DNA from: an uncultured Candidatus Altimarinota bacterium
GTDB lineage: Bacteria > Patescibacteriota > Gracilibacteria > CAIRYL01
Direction of reading: 5' to 3'
DNA: 7,531 bases
NCBI GenBank assembly: GCA_947311645.1
Contig: CAMZKZ010000007.1
Span: forward strand, 1 to 7,531
Made by a program: the position numbers and the translations under genes
Notes under the pieces: model-generated
The model's database searches: none
What the model saw: only the letters and a program-made list of their open reading frames with translations
Told to the model about the DNA's origin: nothing
In this document: one piece after another, positions 1 to 7,425 of the stretch
Position numbering within the stretch: position 1 is the stretch's first letter
Layout: every line of letters begins with the position of its first letter

Positions 1-147
1 GCATTTACAAATATTTTTTTTATAGATAATAAATTAGCAAACAAATATGAATGAGATCTAGTAACTGGGGATGTTTGCAACATTATTTTTCGTCTACGTG
101 AAGAAAAAAATACACACCCTCATATGCGCACACAGACACACACAACC
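1..147. other. Left flank with no supported gene
   Basis: I see no credible coding region here on either strand. The segment starts AT-rich with an eight-T run near position 13. A 7-bp inverted repeat (GCAAACA at 37-43, TGTTTGC at 72-78) has a 28-nt loop and no following U tract on either strand, so it is not a good terminator. From about 110 to 146 the plus strand is an alternating CA-rich stretch (GT-rich on the minus strand), a low-complexity tract lying just past the stop of the leftward gene. If that gene has a terminator, it is not recognisable here. Confidence 0.5.
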
Positions 148-504
148 CTAATATACCCACAAGATAAATTCTCTCGTTCTTTCTTTTCTCCTTTTTCTCT
201 CACATCTTCCAGAAAACGAATCCAGAACTCCACCTGTAAGACGCGAAGGAGAATCCACAATAAATTCTTTAAAACTTGAAAAAGTTTCTTGTACTTTTTC
301 ATAAAATACCCACGAAACATACGCACTAAATGCATATGGTAAGACTAAAGTTGCAACATGAAACATTGTTGCCCATCGCTTTGAAACTTGTTTTTCTTCT
401 TCTACTGCATATAACTTTTTTAGCAAAATTCCATTTTCTTTTTGCAAATCTCTTATTTCTCGTAAATACATTTCTGGTCGTGTTTCTCGTTTTTTTTCAG
501 ACAT
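148..504 (-). CDS. Small coiled-coil / single-pass membrane protein, unknown function
   Basis: I do not recognise a family. The 118-residue product has three visible parts. Residues ~10-43 are a charged, heptad-like helix rich in Glu, Lys and Leu. Residues ~46-67 form a hydrophobic segment that looks like one membrane span. Residues ~68-98 are soluble and amphipathic. The last ~18 residues are very basic (RKRRKERTRE-like) and come from a polypurine tract, where Arg codons change from CGA to AGA/AGG. The true end may therefore have been altered by a frameshift, or the tail may be low-complexity. The start at 504 has no Shine-Dalgarno; an AT-rich TATAAA lies 5 nt upstream on the minus strand. 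The stop is TAG. The gene is transcribed divergently from thiI. The reading frame, coiled coil and CGA-rich N-terminal part support a real gene. Confidence 0.6.
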   Translation of the reverse strand: MSEKKRETRPEMYLREIRDLQKENGILLKKLYAVEEEKQVSKRWATMFHVATLVLPYAFSAYVSWVFYEKVQETFSSFKEFIVDSPSRLTGGVLDSFSGRCERKRRKERTREFILWVY

Positions 505-518
505 ATTTTTTTATAATT

Positions 519-542
519 ATTATTTATTGTATTATTTATTGT
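519..542. repeat. Perfect 12-bp tandem duplication in the divergent spacer
   Basis: ATTATTTATTGT occurs twice back to back (519-530 and 531-542) between the leftward small gene and thiI. On the minus strand each copy, with its next base, contains TACAAT, a five-of-six match to a sigma70-type -10 box (531-526 and 543-538). The duplication therefore also duplicates a possible minus-strand -10 element. A weak -35-like ATAACA (554-549) lies 17 bp upstream of the nearer box. The duplication is directly visible; the promoter role is inferred. Confidence 0.6.
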
Positions 543-551
543 ATGCTTTGT

Positions 552-580
552 TATACTTATTCTACTAAAAATAGTATAGT
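552..580 (+). promoter_or_regulatory. Candidate -10 elements upstream of thiI
   Basis: Two -10-like hexamers precede thiI: TATACT at 552-557 and TATAGT at 575-580. Neither has a convincing -35 at normal spacing. Initiation from the second would start about position 587. That would be almost leaderless for an ATG at 589, or give a ~35-nt leader for the alternative starts at 622/625. In DNA this AT-rich such hexamers arise often by chance, so confidence is low. Confidence 0.3.
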
Positions 581-588
581 AAAAACAT

Positions 589-2106
589 ATGAATTACAAA
601 ACTCTAAAATTACACCCTTTTATGATGACAAGCTTTCTTCTTAAACTCTCTCCAGATATCACACTAAAAAGTGACTATGTTCGAAAATCACTCATTCGAA
701 GACTCGACCAAAATATCCATAGTACGCTCAATGCTATTTGTGAAAAATCAGAATTTACACTCATACGAAAATATGACAGATTAGAACTTGAACTTTCTCT
801 TTCACACGATAGCGAGAAAAAAGAAAGAGTAATAAAAGCACTGCAATGCGTTTCAGGAATTGCATTTTTTTGGGAACGCGAACAATTTGAATTAAAAGAA
901 TTTGATGATATTTTACACGATATAACACCAAAATTACAGCATCTCGAAAACAAAACATTTCGAGTTTCTGTAAAACGAACCGGTAAACATACATTTACTT
1001 CAAACGATTTAGCACGATATATAGGAGGAGGACTACTGCGAAGAATACAAAATTGTTCTGTGAAAATGAAAAATTTTGATTATAATGTTCAACTTGAAGT
1101 AAAAGATAACACTGTCTCATTACTTACCACTCGATACAAAGGAATTGCAGGAATGCCAATGGGAAGCGAAGAACGAATTGTTTCTCTTATTTCTGGAGGA
1201 TTTGATTCTGGAGTTTCAACATTTTTAATGATGAGAAAAGGATGCCCAACAGATTTTCTTTTTTTTAATTTAGGAGGATACGACCACAAAGAAGGAGTAA
1301 AACAAGTATCAAAATTTATTACAGAAAAATATTCAAATGGATACAATCCAAATATGATTATTATTCCATTTGAAAAAGTAATGCAAGAACTTATTGAAAA
1401 AACAGAAGAACGATACAGAACTATTGTATTAAAACGATGCATGATGCGTGCTGCAGAATTACTTGCACAAGATTTTCGATATGCAGCAATTGTTACAGGA
1501 GAAAGTATTGCACAAGTCAGTAGTCAAACATTAGTAAATTTATCTGTAATAGAAAAATCTCTACAAAATACACCTCTACTTCGACCACTTCTCACCTTCA
1601 ATAAAGATGAAATCATAGCAATTAGTAAAGAAATGGGAACAGATATATTCGCATCACAAATGCCAGAATTTTGTGGAGTGCTTTCAAATAAACCAGCTAC
1701 ATCTGCAAAACTCGAAGCGGTACTCGAAACAGAAAAAAATCTTTCACCAAATTTAATTACAGATGCGCTTGCAGAAAAAGTAGTAGAAAAAATGAATAGC
1801 CTTACACTCTTAACAGAAGAAGAAATTCCTCTTCAATCAATCATTGAACCAAACGATATCATTATAGATTTACGGCAATCCGATCAAATAAAGAAAAATC
1901 CATCACCTTTTGCTTCTACAAATCATACCATTATAGAAATCCCATTCTATGATATAAATGAAAAATTTAAGACCTTAGACCAATCAAAACACTATGTTTT
2001 CTTTTGCTCAAAAGGAGTTATGAGTAAAAGCCATGCTCAAGATTTACGACAAGAAGGATTTACCAATATCTCTATTTTTAAAAAAGGAATACAATGCAAT
2101 GGATAA
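589..2106 (+). CDS. thiI: tRNA 4-thiouridine synthase ThiI with C-terminal rhodanese domain
   Basis: ThiI adenylates uridine 8 of tRNA and inserts sulfur relayed as a persulfide from an IscS-type cysteine desulfurase, giving 4-thiouridine. In some bacteria it also supplies sulfur for the thiamine thiazole. Visible parts, numbered from 589: a ferredoxin-like and THUMP RNA-binding region (~13-180), the PP-loop ATPase signature SGGFDSGVS at 202-210, Cys362 in MPEFCGV (matching E. coli Cys344), and a rhodanese domain with Cys473 in CSKGVMSK (matching E. coli Cys456 in CDRGVMSR). Both redox cysteines are present, so this is the full-length form, 505 aa against 482 in E. coli. The start is uncertain: E. 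coli ThiI begins two residues before the FIIKLFPEI segment aligned with FLLKLSPDI here, so ATG at 622 or 625 (493 or 492 aa) is at least as likely as 589. No Shine-Dalgarno precedes any of them. No desulfurase or thiamine gene is in the window. First gene of the rightward cluster. Confidence 0.95.
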   Translation: MNYKTLKLHPFMMTSFLLKLSPDITLKSDYVRKSLIRRLDQNIHSTLNAICEKSEFTLIRKYDRLELELSLSHDSEKKERVIKALQCVSGIAFFWEREQFELKEFDDILHDITPKLQHLENKTFRVSVKRTGKHTFTSNDLARYIGGGLLRRIQNCSVKMKNFDYNVQLEVKDNTVSLLTTRYKGIAGMPMGSEERIVSLISGGFDSGVSTFLMMRKGCPTDFLFFNLGGYDHKEGVKQVSKFITEKYSNGYNPNMIIIPFEKVMQELIEKTEERYRTIVLKRCMMRAAELLAQDFRYAAIVTGESIAQVSSQTLVNLSVIEKSLQNTPLLRPLLTFNKDEIIAISKEMGTDIFASQMPEFCGVLSNKPATSAKLEAVLETEKNLSPNLITDALAEKVVEKMNSLTLLTEEEIPLQSIIEPNDIIIDLRQSDQIKKNPSPFASTNHTIIEIPFYDINEKFKTLDQSKHYVFFCSKGVMSKSHAQDLRQEGFTNISIFKKGIQCNG

Positions 2107-2151
2107 TTGCAGAAAACACTTCTTCTCTCTACAACTTAAAACACTAAAAAA

Positions 2152-3498
2152 ATGTCTATAACTCCACAAGTACCACCACATTCACTCGATGCTGAACATT
2201 CTGTTTTGGGAGCATTATTGGTGGATCCAAATGCACTCATGAAAATTTCAGATTTTTTACGAACCGATGATTTTTATTCTCAAGGAAATCAAGATATATA
2301 TGAGATAATTCTACATTTATCAAATTTACGAAAACCAATAGATTTAATTACTGTTCCCGAAGAATTAAAGAAAAAAGATTTACTTGAAAAAATTGGAGGA
2401 ATTGGGTTTTTAGCAGAACTCATGACCATTGTACCATCTGCTGTAAATATTTTAGAATATGCACAAATTGTAAAACAAAAATCTACACTACGAAAAATGG
2501 TGGTTGCAGGACAAAAAATAACTTCGTTTGGATACGAAGAAGATGAAAACATAGAAAGTTTATTAGAACAAAGTGAAAAAGAAGTATTTACAATTTCCCA
2601 AACATTCTTAAAAAATAAATTTATTCCTATAAATGAAATTTTATCAACACGGTTTGAACTTTTTTCCGAACGACATGACAATGATGATGAAGATTTAGAT
2701 ATTGGAGTAAAATCAGGATTTAATAATTTAGACGGAATTCTTGGTGGATTTCAACCATCAGACTTAATAATATTAGCTGCTCGTCCATCAATGGGGAAAA
2801 CAGGTTTTGCACTTGCTGCTGCTATAAATGCTGCGGATTTATACGGAAAATCAATTGGAATTTTCTCACTTGAGATGTCAAAAGAACAGTTAGTTGATAG
2901 AATGTTTGCAAATATTTTACAAGTTGATTCATATAAACTGCAAAAAGGACTCCTTTCCGATGATGAATTTATGAGAATGGGGCCCGCAATGGATAAACTT
3001 TCCAAAATGTCTATTTATATAGATGACACTGTTGAATCAAGTATTTCTGCACTACGAGCAAAAGCACGACGACTCCAAATGGAACATGGTCTTGATATGA
3101 TTATTATTGATTATCTTCAGCTCATGTCTACAGGAGATCCAAAACTTGCGGGAAATCGAGTACTAGAAATTGCAGAAATATCACGAAGTTTAAAAGCACT
3201 TGCCAGAGAATTACATATTCCCGTAATGGCTCTTTCACAACTTTCTCGAGGAGTAGAATCACGACCAGATAAACGACCAATGCTTTCTGATTTACGAGAT
3301 TCAGGAGCAATTGAACAAGATGCCGATGTTGCTATCATGATATATCGAGATGAGTACTATAACAAAGATACCGATAAACCAGGAATTACAGAACTTCTTA
3401 TTCGAAAGCATAGAAATGGTCAAGTTGGTGAATGCGAATTACTGTTTGATAAAGCAAAAATGCGATTTCGTGAAGCAGACCCACAAAGCGATTATTAA
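2152..3498 (+). CDS. dnaB: Replicative DNA helicase DnaB
   Basis: Hexameric 5'-3' helicase that unwinds DNA at the replication fork and interacts with primase. The 448-residue product has normal length and both domains. The N-terminal helical domain (~9-110) opens with the typical PPHSLDAEHSVLGALL segment. After a linker, the RecA-like ATPase shows Walker A ARPSMGKT (210-217, Lys216), the SLEMSKEQL helix, Walker B MIIIDYLQLM with Asp320, the SQLSRGVE motif (Gln363), the DLRDSGAIEQDAD motif, and the Lys/Arg finger KHRNG (Lys419, Arg421). No intein interrupts it. The ATG at 2152 gives the usual N-terminus; there is no Shine-Dalgarno, only an A-rich stretch. It lies 45 bp after thiI and 18 bp before the threonine synthase gene, so co-transcription is likely. 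Arg codons are strongly CGA-biased. Confidence 0.97.
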   Translation: MSITPQVPPHSLDAEHSVLGALLVDPNALMKISDFLRTDDFYSQGNQDIYEIILHLSNLRKPIDLITVPEELKKKDLLEKIGGIGFLAELMTIVPSAVNILEYAQIVKQKSTLRKMVVAGQKITSFGYEEDENIESLLEQSEKEVFTISQTFLKNKFIPINEILSTRFELFSERHDNDDEDLDIGVKSGFNNLDGILGGFQPSDLIILAARPSMGKTGFALAAAINAADLYGKSIGIFSLEMSKEQLVDRMFANILQVDSYKLQKGLLSDDEFMRMGPAMDKLSKMSIYIDDTVESSISALRAKARRLQMEHGLDMIIIDYLQLMSTGDPKLAGNRVLEIAEISRSLKALARELHIPVMALSQLSRGVESRPDKRPMLSDLRDSGAIEQDADVAIMIYRDEYYNKDTDKPGITELLIRKHRNGQVGECELLFDKAKMRFREADPQSDY

Positions 3499-3516
3499 TA
3501 TTTTTACAATACCATT

Positions 3517-5346
3517 ATGACAACAATATACACGATAGAATGTGTGAAGTGTAAAACACAATTTACAGAAGAAGAAACCATTACACGATGCCTAAAATGT
3601 GGGCAAGCACTTGATATTATTTTTGATATTGAAACACTTAAAAAAAATATAAATGTATACAATATTACAAATACACCAATTTCAGCAGTAAAATATTTAG
3701 ATTTTTATCCTCTAAAAGATAAACAAAATATTATTTCTTTAGACGAAGGAGCAACACCACTCATACAATCAAAAGAATTATCAAAGAAATATGGGATTAA
3801 AAATCTTTACATTAAAAACGAAGGAGCAAATCCCACTGGTGTTTTTAAAGATAGAGGTTCTCTTGTTGAAATTTCTAAAGCAGTTGAACTTGGTGCCACC
3901 GGAATTGTTGTTGCATCGACTGGAAACATGGCAGCTTCTGTATCTGCATATTCTGCACGCGCAGGAATTCCATGCTATGTAATTGTTCCCGATACAACAC
4001 CACTTGGAAAACTTTCTCAAAGTCTCGCATACGGTGGAAATGTTATAAAAGTACGAGGAACATATGCCGATTGCGTAAAACTTTCGAGTGAAATGGCAGA
4101 GAAATACGGATATTTACTTGCTGGAGATTATGCATTTCGAGGAGAAGGGCAAAAATCTATTGCCTATGAAATTATAGAACAATTACATTGGAATGTTCCC
4201 GATGTAATTATTGCTCCTGTAGGATGTGGAACGAATTTATACGGGATTGCAAAAGGATTTTTTGAATGGAAAGAGCTTGGACTTATAGATAGAGTTCCAC
4301 GAATTATTGGAACACAACCAGAAAAAGCCGATACATTATGCAGTGCATTTCATGCTCATGAAAAAGAACAACGAACAATACAATTCCCATCATCTCTTTG
4401 TGGAGCTGTAAATATTGGTGCGCCATTAGATGACATGAAACTCTTAAATATTATCCGTGAGTCAAATGGGTCTTTTGAGATTATTGACGATACAACTGTT
4501 TTAACTTCTCAAAAAGACATGGCAATGCTCGCAAGTGTTTTTACAGAACCAAGTGGAGCAATTCCTGTAGCATGCTTAGAAAAACTTAAAGAAAAAAAGG
4601 TTATATCAGAAGATGATGTTGTTGTGTGTATTGCAACAGGAGTAGGTCTTAAAGATTCACATTCTGCAACAATTCTCTTTCCAGATTTTCCTGCAGTAGA
4701 AAATAGTATAGATGATATTGCAGATTTTCTTGATTCTGGAATATTAGAATTAAAATCAGATAAAAATAATAGTGAAATTTTATTTTCTACAAAACCATCG
4801 GTACAAAGTATTAAAGAAGTTGCCGAAACACTCTTTGGGTTTAATGCTGAAAAAAATAAACAATTTTTTAAAGAACTGTGTGATGAAGTATTCGTCTTTT
4901 TTGAACGACGAACAGAAATGAAAAAAGGAGAATTTCAAGCAATTCTTGAAGAAGTAATTGCAAATACAAAAGACGAAACCAATAGCATCTTAAAAATTAT
5001 TGATGTTGTAGGAACGCATTATTTAAATAAAAAAGCACAAGCCACCGTTACTATAGATTTTAAAGGAAAAGAAATTACTGCAAATGCTACAGGAACAGGA
5101 TCTGTTGATGCGGCAATTTCTGCAATAGAAAATGCACTCTCTCAGCAAACAGAATACAAAATAAATCTTGATGATTTTGAAGTAAATGTACAAAATGGAG
5201 GATTAGATGCAAGTGTTCGAGTAAAAATAACATTTTCTGATGCAAATAAAAATAGAGTAACCGTAACAGGAGTTTCTCCAGATTTAGTAGTTGCATCACT
5301 CATGGCATATACAAAGGGATTTATACGACTCTATAAAAAACAATAA
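3517..5346 (+). CDS. thrC: Threonine synthase with C-terminal LeuA-type regulatory domain
   Basis: PLP-dependent threonine synthase, converting O-phosphohomoserine to threonine and phosphate. An N-terminal zinc-ribbon-like segment has Cys9, Cys12, Cys25 and Cys28. The fold-type II core follows: NPTGVFKDRGS with the Schiff-base Lys111, the STGNMAASVSAY substrate/PLP loop (134-145), the phosphate-binding VGCGTN (235-240), and ATGVGLKD (373-380), typical of ThrC. The catalytic part ends near residue 400, the usual ThrC size, but the protein has 609 residues. Residues ~400-500 form a helical linker. Residues ~505-609 read like the allosteric/dimerisation domain of 2-isopropylmalate synthase: a beta strand followed by ATGTGSVDAAISAI (524-537), an NGGLDASVRVKI strand, and GVSPDLVVASLMAYT near 585-599. 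I infer amino acid feedback control. Related PLP enzymes such as cysteate synthase share the core, so substrate is known from family only. The start at 3517 has no Shine-Dalgarno; TACAAT lies 6 nt upstream. Confidence 0.9.
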   Translation: MTTIYTIECVKCKTQFTEEETITRCLKCGQALDIIFDIETLKKNINVYNITNTPISAVKYLDFYPLKDKQNIISLDEGATPLIQSKELSKKYGIKNLYIKNEGANPTGVFKDRGSLVEISKAVELGATGIVVASTGNMAASVSAYSARAGIPCYVIVPDTTPLGKLSQSLAYGGNVIKVRGTYADCVKLSSEMAEKYGYLLAGDYAFRGEGQKSIAYEIIEQLHWNVPDVIIAPVGCGTNLYGIAKGFFEWKELGLIDRVPRIIGTQPEKADTLCSAFHAHEKEQRTIQFPSSLCGAVNIGAPLDDMKLLNIIRESNGSFEIIDDTTVLTSQKDMAMLASVFTEPSGAIPVACLEKLKEKKVISEDDVVVCIATGVGLKDSHSATILFPDFPAVENSIDDIADFLDSGILELKSDKNNSEILFSTKPSVQSIKEVAETLFGFNAEKNKQFFKELCDEVFVFFERRTEMKKGEFQAILEEVIANTKDETNSILKIIDVVGTHYLNKKAQATVTIDFKGKEITANATGTGSVDAAISAIENALSQQTEYKINLDDFEVNVQNGGLDASVRVKITFSDANKNRVTVTGVSPDLVVASLMAYTKGFIRLYKKQ

Positions 5347-5370
5347 GCCTATTCATATTTATTACAATAT

Positions 5371-6822
5371 ATGAGAATTATTCAATACCTCACTCTGTTA
5401 TTTTTTTTCCTTCTTCCATTTCACGCACTTGGGGTTACCTATATCAATAGTATATTTTTTGATTTTACCAGTGCTGTCCCATTTTTTTTAAGTGGATGGA
5501 AAGAACTGATTATAGCTTTTTTCTTTGTAAATTCTGCAATTTGGCTCTTTCATCATTTTCGAGAAACACAAAAACAATTCGATTATGTTGATGTTTTTTT
5601 AATTATATTTTCACTTATTGGATTATTGATTGGAATTTGGAAATATAATCCAGAACTTGGACTTATGCCAACAATATTAGGAATTAAGTATGATTTCTTT
5701 TTTCTTTGGATATTATTTTGCTTTAAACATTTACCAGTCTTTTTACATAATAATTTTTTAGAAAAACTGAGAACAACCATTTTGTTTTCTGGAATTTTTA
5801 TTGTTGCATTTGCATATTTACAATACTTTTCCGATGCAAATTTTTTAATTCAATTTGGATATTTCGATGCACCAAGTGTCGATACAATTGAAAAACCTGC
5901 AAGTTTTTGTCAATTATTAGAAAACACAAACCAATGCCGAATTCAATCCACATTTGCAGGACCTATTCGATTCGCAGGATTTTTAGTATTTCTCTCTGGA
6001 TTATTAGCCAGTATTATTCTCCAAAAAAAACATGTATTTCTACCGACATATACATACTATAAACAATACCCCAAAACCTTTACACTCATAAATTTTTGCT
6101 TGTACATACTCTATAGTATTATTGGAAGTAGTATTTTATTTATTTTATATACAACTTTTTCGAGAGGTGCTTGGATAGCCGAAACCATACTTATTTTTTC
6201 AAGCATCATTTTATATTTTAATATACCGCTTAAAAAATTTTTCAGAATTATTGCATATACACTCTCTGCACTTTTCATAACTTTTCTTCTTTTTTTTACA
6301 TACAAATTTTTTCAAAATCATCAAAATTCATACACATTTAACAGTATCGAAAATACTGCGAATCAAACATTTCTAGAAATAACCCAACCCATAAAAAATT
6401 CTCAATCGTTTACAACACTTAAAAATATTATTGTACGAGAAGGATCTACCGGAAAACATATTGAAGGAATTACAAAAAGTATTGAAATTATACAAACAAC
6501 ACCAAGCGGACAAGGGCTTGGAACAGCTGGTCCTGCTTCCACGTTACAAGGAGTTGAAAAACAACTGTTAAATGAAAATTGGTATTTACAAATATTTACA
6601 GAGCTTGGAATTGCTGGAGGGATACTTTTTCTTCTTCTCACTTTCACAATTCTTATTCATCTGTATAAAGAAAAATCAGAATATCTTCCACTCACTATTG
6701 CATTATTTACAATGGCTCTTTTTACTCATTTATGGGAAGAGTCTGCTCTCGCCTATTCTCTTTTTGCATTATTGGGAATTATTCTTGAACGGTATAAAAA
6801 TACTATAAAACACATACATTAA
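5371..6822 (+). CDS. O-antigen ligase / Wzy-type polysaccharide polymerase family membrane protein
   Basis: Polytopic inner-membrane protein of 483 residues with about 11-12 hydrophobic spans, the first at residues ~2-25. It has the family's signature segments: FSRGAW (263-268), with the Arg known to matter in WaaL-type ligases, SGQGLGTAGPAS (379-390), and NENWYLQIFTELGIAGG (401-417) after a long extracytoplasmic loop (~315-405). These proteins join or polymerise undecaprenyl-linked glycan units on the outer face of the membrane; some relatives glycosylate proteins. The catalytic His usual in WaaL HN/HS-x-YLQ motifs is Glu402 here, which fits Wzy-like polymerases better than true ligases, so I give no gene symbol. 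It starts 24 bp after thrC with no Shine-Dalgarno and ends in TAA overlapping the convergent gene's stop. No glycosyltransferase or sugar-nucleotide gene is beside it, so its substrate cannot be read from context. Confidence 0.82.
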   Translation: MRIIQYLTLLFFFLLPFHALGVTYINSIFFDFTSAVPFFLSGWKELIIAFFFVNSAIWLFHHFRETQKQFDYVDVFLIIFSLIGLLIGIWKYNPELGLMPTILGIKYDFFFLWILFCFKHLPVFLHNNFLEKLRTTILFSGIFIVAFAYLQYFSDANFLIQFGYFDAPSVDTIEKPASFCQLLENTNQCRIQSTFAGPIRFAGFLVFLSGLLASIILQKKHVFLPTYTYYKQYPKTFTLINFCLYILYSIIGSSILFILYTTFSRGAWIAETILIFSSIILYFNIPLKKFFRIIAYTLSALFITFLLFFTYKFFQNHQNSYTFNSIENTANQTFLEITQPIKNSQSFTTLKNIIVREGSTGKHIEGITKSIEIIQTTPSGQGLGTAGPASTLQGVEKQLLNENWYLQIFTELGIAGGILFLLLTFTILIHLYKEKSEYLPLTIALFTMALFTHLWEESALAYSLFALLGIILERYKNTIKHIH

Positions 6823-7394
6823 TCTCTTCCATATTTGCTTTTAAGTGCTGTAATTTGTTGTTCTGTTTTTTCTAATTCATATTTGTATTCTTCTAGATCT
6901 TCTTCATGTTCTTGTAATAGACTCTCTGCTTCGCTTATTTCGCTTTCAGTTTTACCCCCTTCTTCAGTTTTACCCCCTTCTTCAGTATTATCCCCTTTTT
7001 TTGCTAATTCTGTTACTAAATATTCTATTAGAGCAGAAATAGACTTATGAGTAGTCTCTAAACTCTCTATACTATTCTCCACATTCTTTTTTCTTCCTTC
7101 AAGAGTGTGTAACTCTTTTACATAATCATTGACTTCTTCTCGTAACAGAGTTTCTAACTCATCATACGAAAACTCTTTACTATCAAATTTTATTTGATTC
7201 TTTCTCATTTCCTCAAATAATCTATTTATAATATCTTTTTGCTGAGACTTAAGTGCTTGCTTTAGTGATTTTACTGAATTGTTATATTTTTTATCATATT
7301 CTTGGTATTCGTTTTCGCTTTCATCAGATGTAATTTCACCCAAAGAATGGGCTTTGTTCGTTATAATATCGTTCCTGATATCATTCTTTTTCAT
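6819..7394 (-). CDS. Glu/Lys-rich coiled-coil protein, unknown function
   Basis: No family recognised. The 191-residue product is soluble and highly charged, with no signal peptide or membrane span. Two long coiled-coil stretches (~35-125 and ~155-188) flank a flexible linker made of three 6-residue units (KGDNTE, EGGKTE, EGGKTE). The frame is open upstream to the window edge region and an in-frame ATG exists at 7418, but the start at 7394 is chosen because GGAGG sits 6 nt before it. Upstream codons also enter the inverted repeat and read antisense to the second copy. Arginine is mostly AGA/AGG (five of six), unlike the CGA-rich neighbours, and it has a clear Shine-Dalgarno where the large genes have none. 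Both points hint at different origin or expression. It converges on the Wzy-family gene with a 4-nt stop overlap. A structural, scaffold or mobile-element accessory role is possible but nothing proves it. Confidence 0.75.
   Translation of the reverse strand: MKKNDIRNDIITNKAHSLGEITSDESENEYQEYDKKYNNSVKSLKQALKSQQKDIINRLFEEMRKNQIKFDSKEFSYDELETLLREEVNDYVKELHTLEGRKKNVENSIESLETTHKSISALIEYLVTELAKKGDNTEEGGKTEEGGKTESEISEAESLLQEHEEDLEEYKYELEKTEQQITALKSKYGRD
6945..6998. repeat. 18-bp tandem repeat, three units, inside the coiled-coil gene
   Basis: Units at 6945-6962 and 6963-6980 are identical (TTCAGTTTTACCCCCTTC). The third, 6981-6998, differs at three positions. The unit is a multiple of three and encodes EGGKTE (KGDNTE in the diverged copy) on the minus strand. 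Copy-number change would lengthen or shorten the linker between the two coiled coils without breaking the frame. Confidence 0.9.
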
Positions 7395-7400
7395 ATTAGA

Positions 7401-7405
7401 CCTCC
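7401..7405 (-). promoter_or_regulatory. Shine-Dalgarno GGAGG of the leftward coiled-coil gene
   Basis: GGAGG on the minus strand lies 6 nt before the ATG at 7394 and decides that start over the in-frame upstream ATG at 7418. It is identical in sequence and spacing to the site of the opposing copy. The four large genes of the window have no comparable site. Confidence 0.85.
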
Positions 7406-7425
7406 ATAATTCCTTCATATAATCT

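Noticed and set aside
37..78. GCAAACA/TGTTTGC inverted repeat as terminator of the leftward gene
   Set aside because: The stem is only 7 bp with a 28-nt loop, and no U tract follows on the minus strand.
330..644. Rightward 104-residue hydrophobic frame across the divergent spacer
   Set aside because: It overlaps the better-supported leftward gene and the thiI start in another frame. Its Phe/Leu/Ile-rich product is what AT-rich antisense DNA yields.
2152..3498. Intein in dnaB
   Set aside because: Walker A, Walker B and the arginine finger motifs are continuous and the length is normal at 448 residues.
7418..7423. Perfect TATAAT as promoter of the rightward partial gene
   Set aside because: Transcription would begin around the last base of the ribosome binding site, removing it from the mRNA, and no -35 fits. 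The hexamer also overlaps the in-frame upstream ATG of the other strand.
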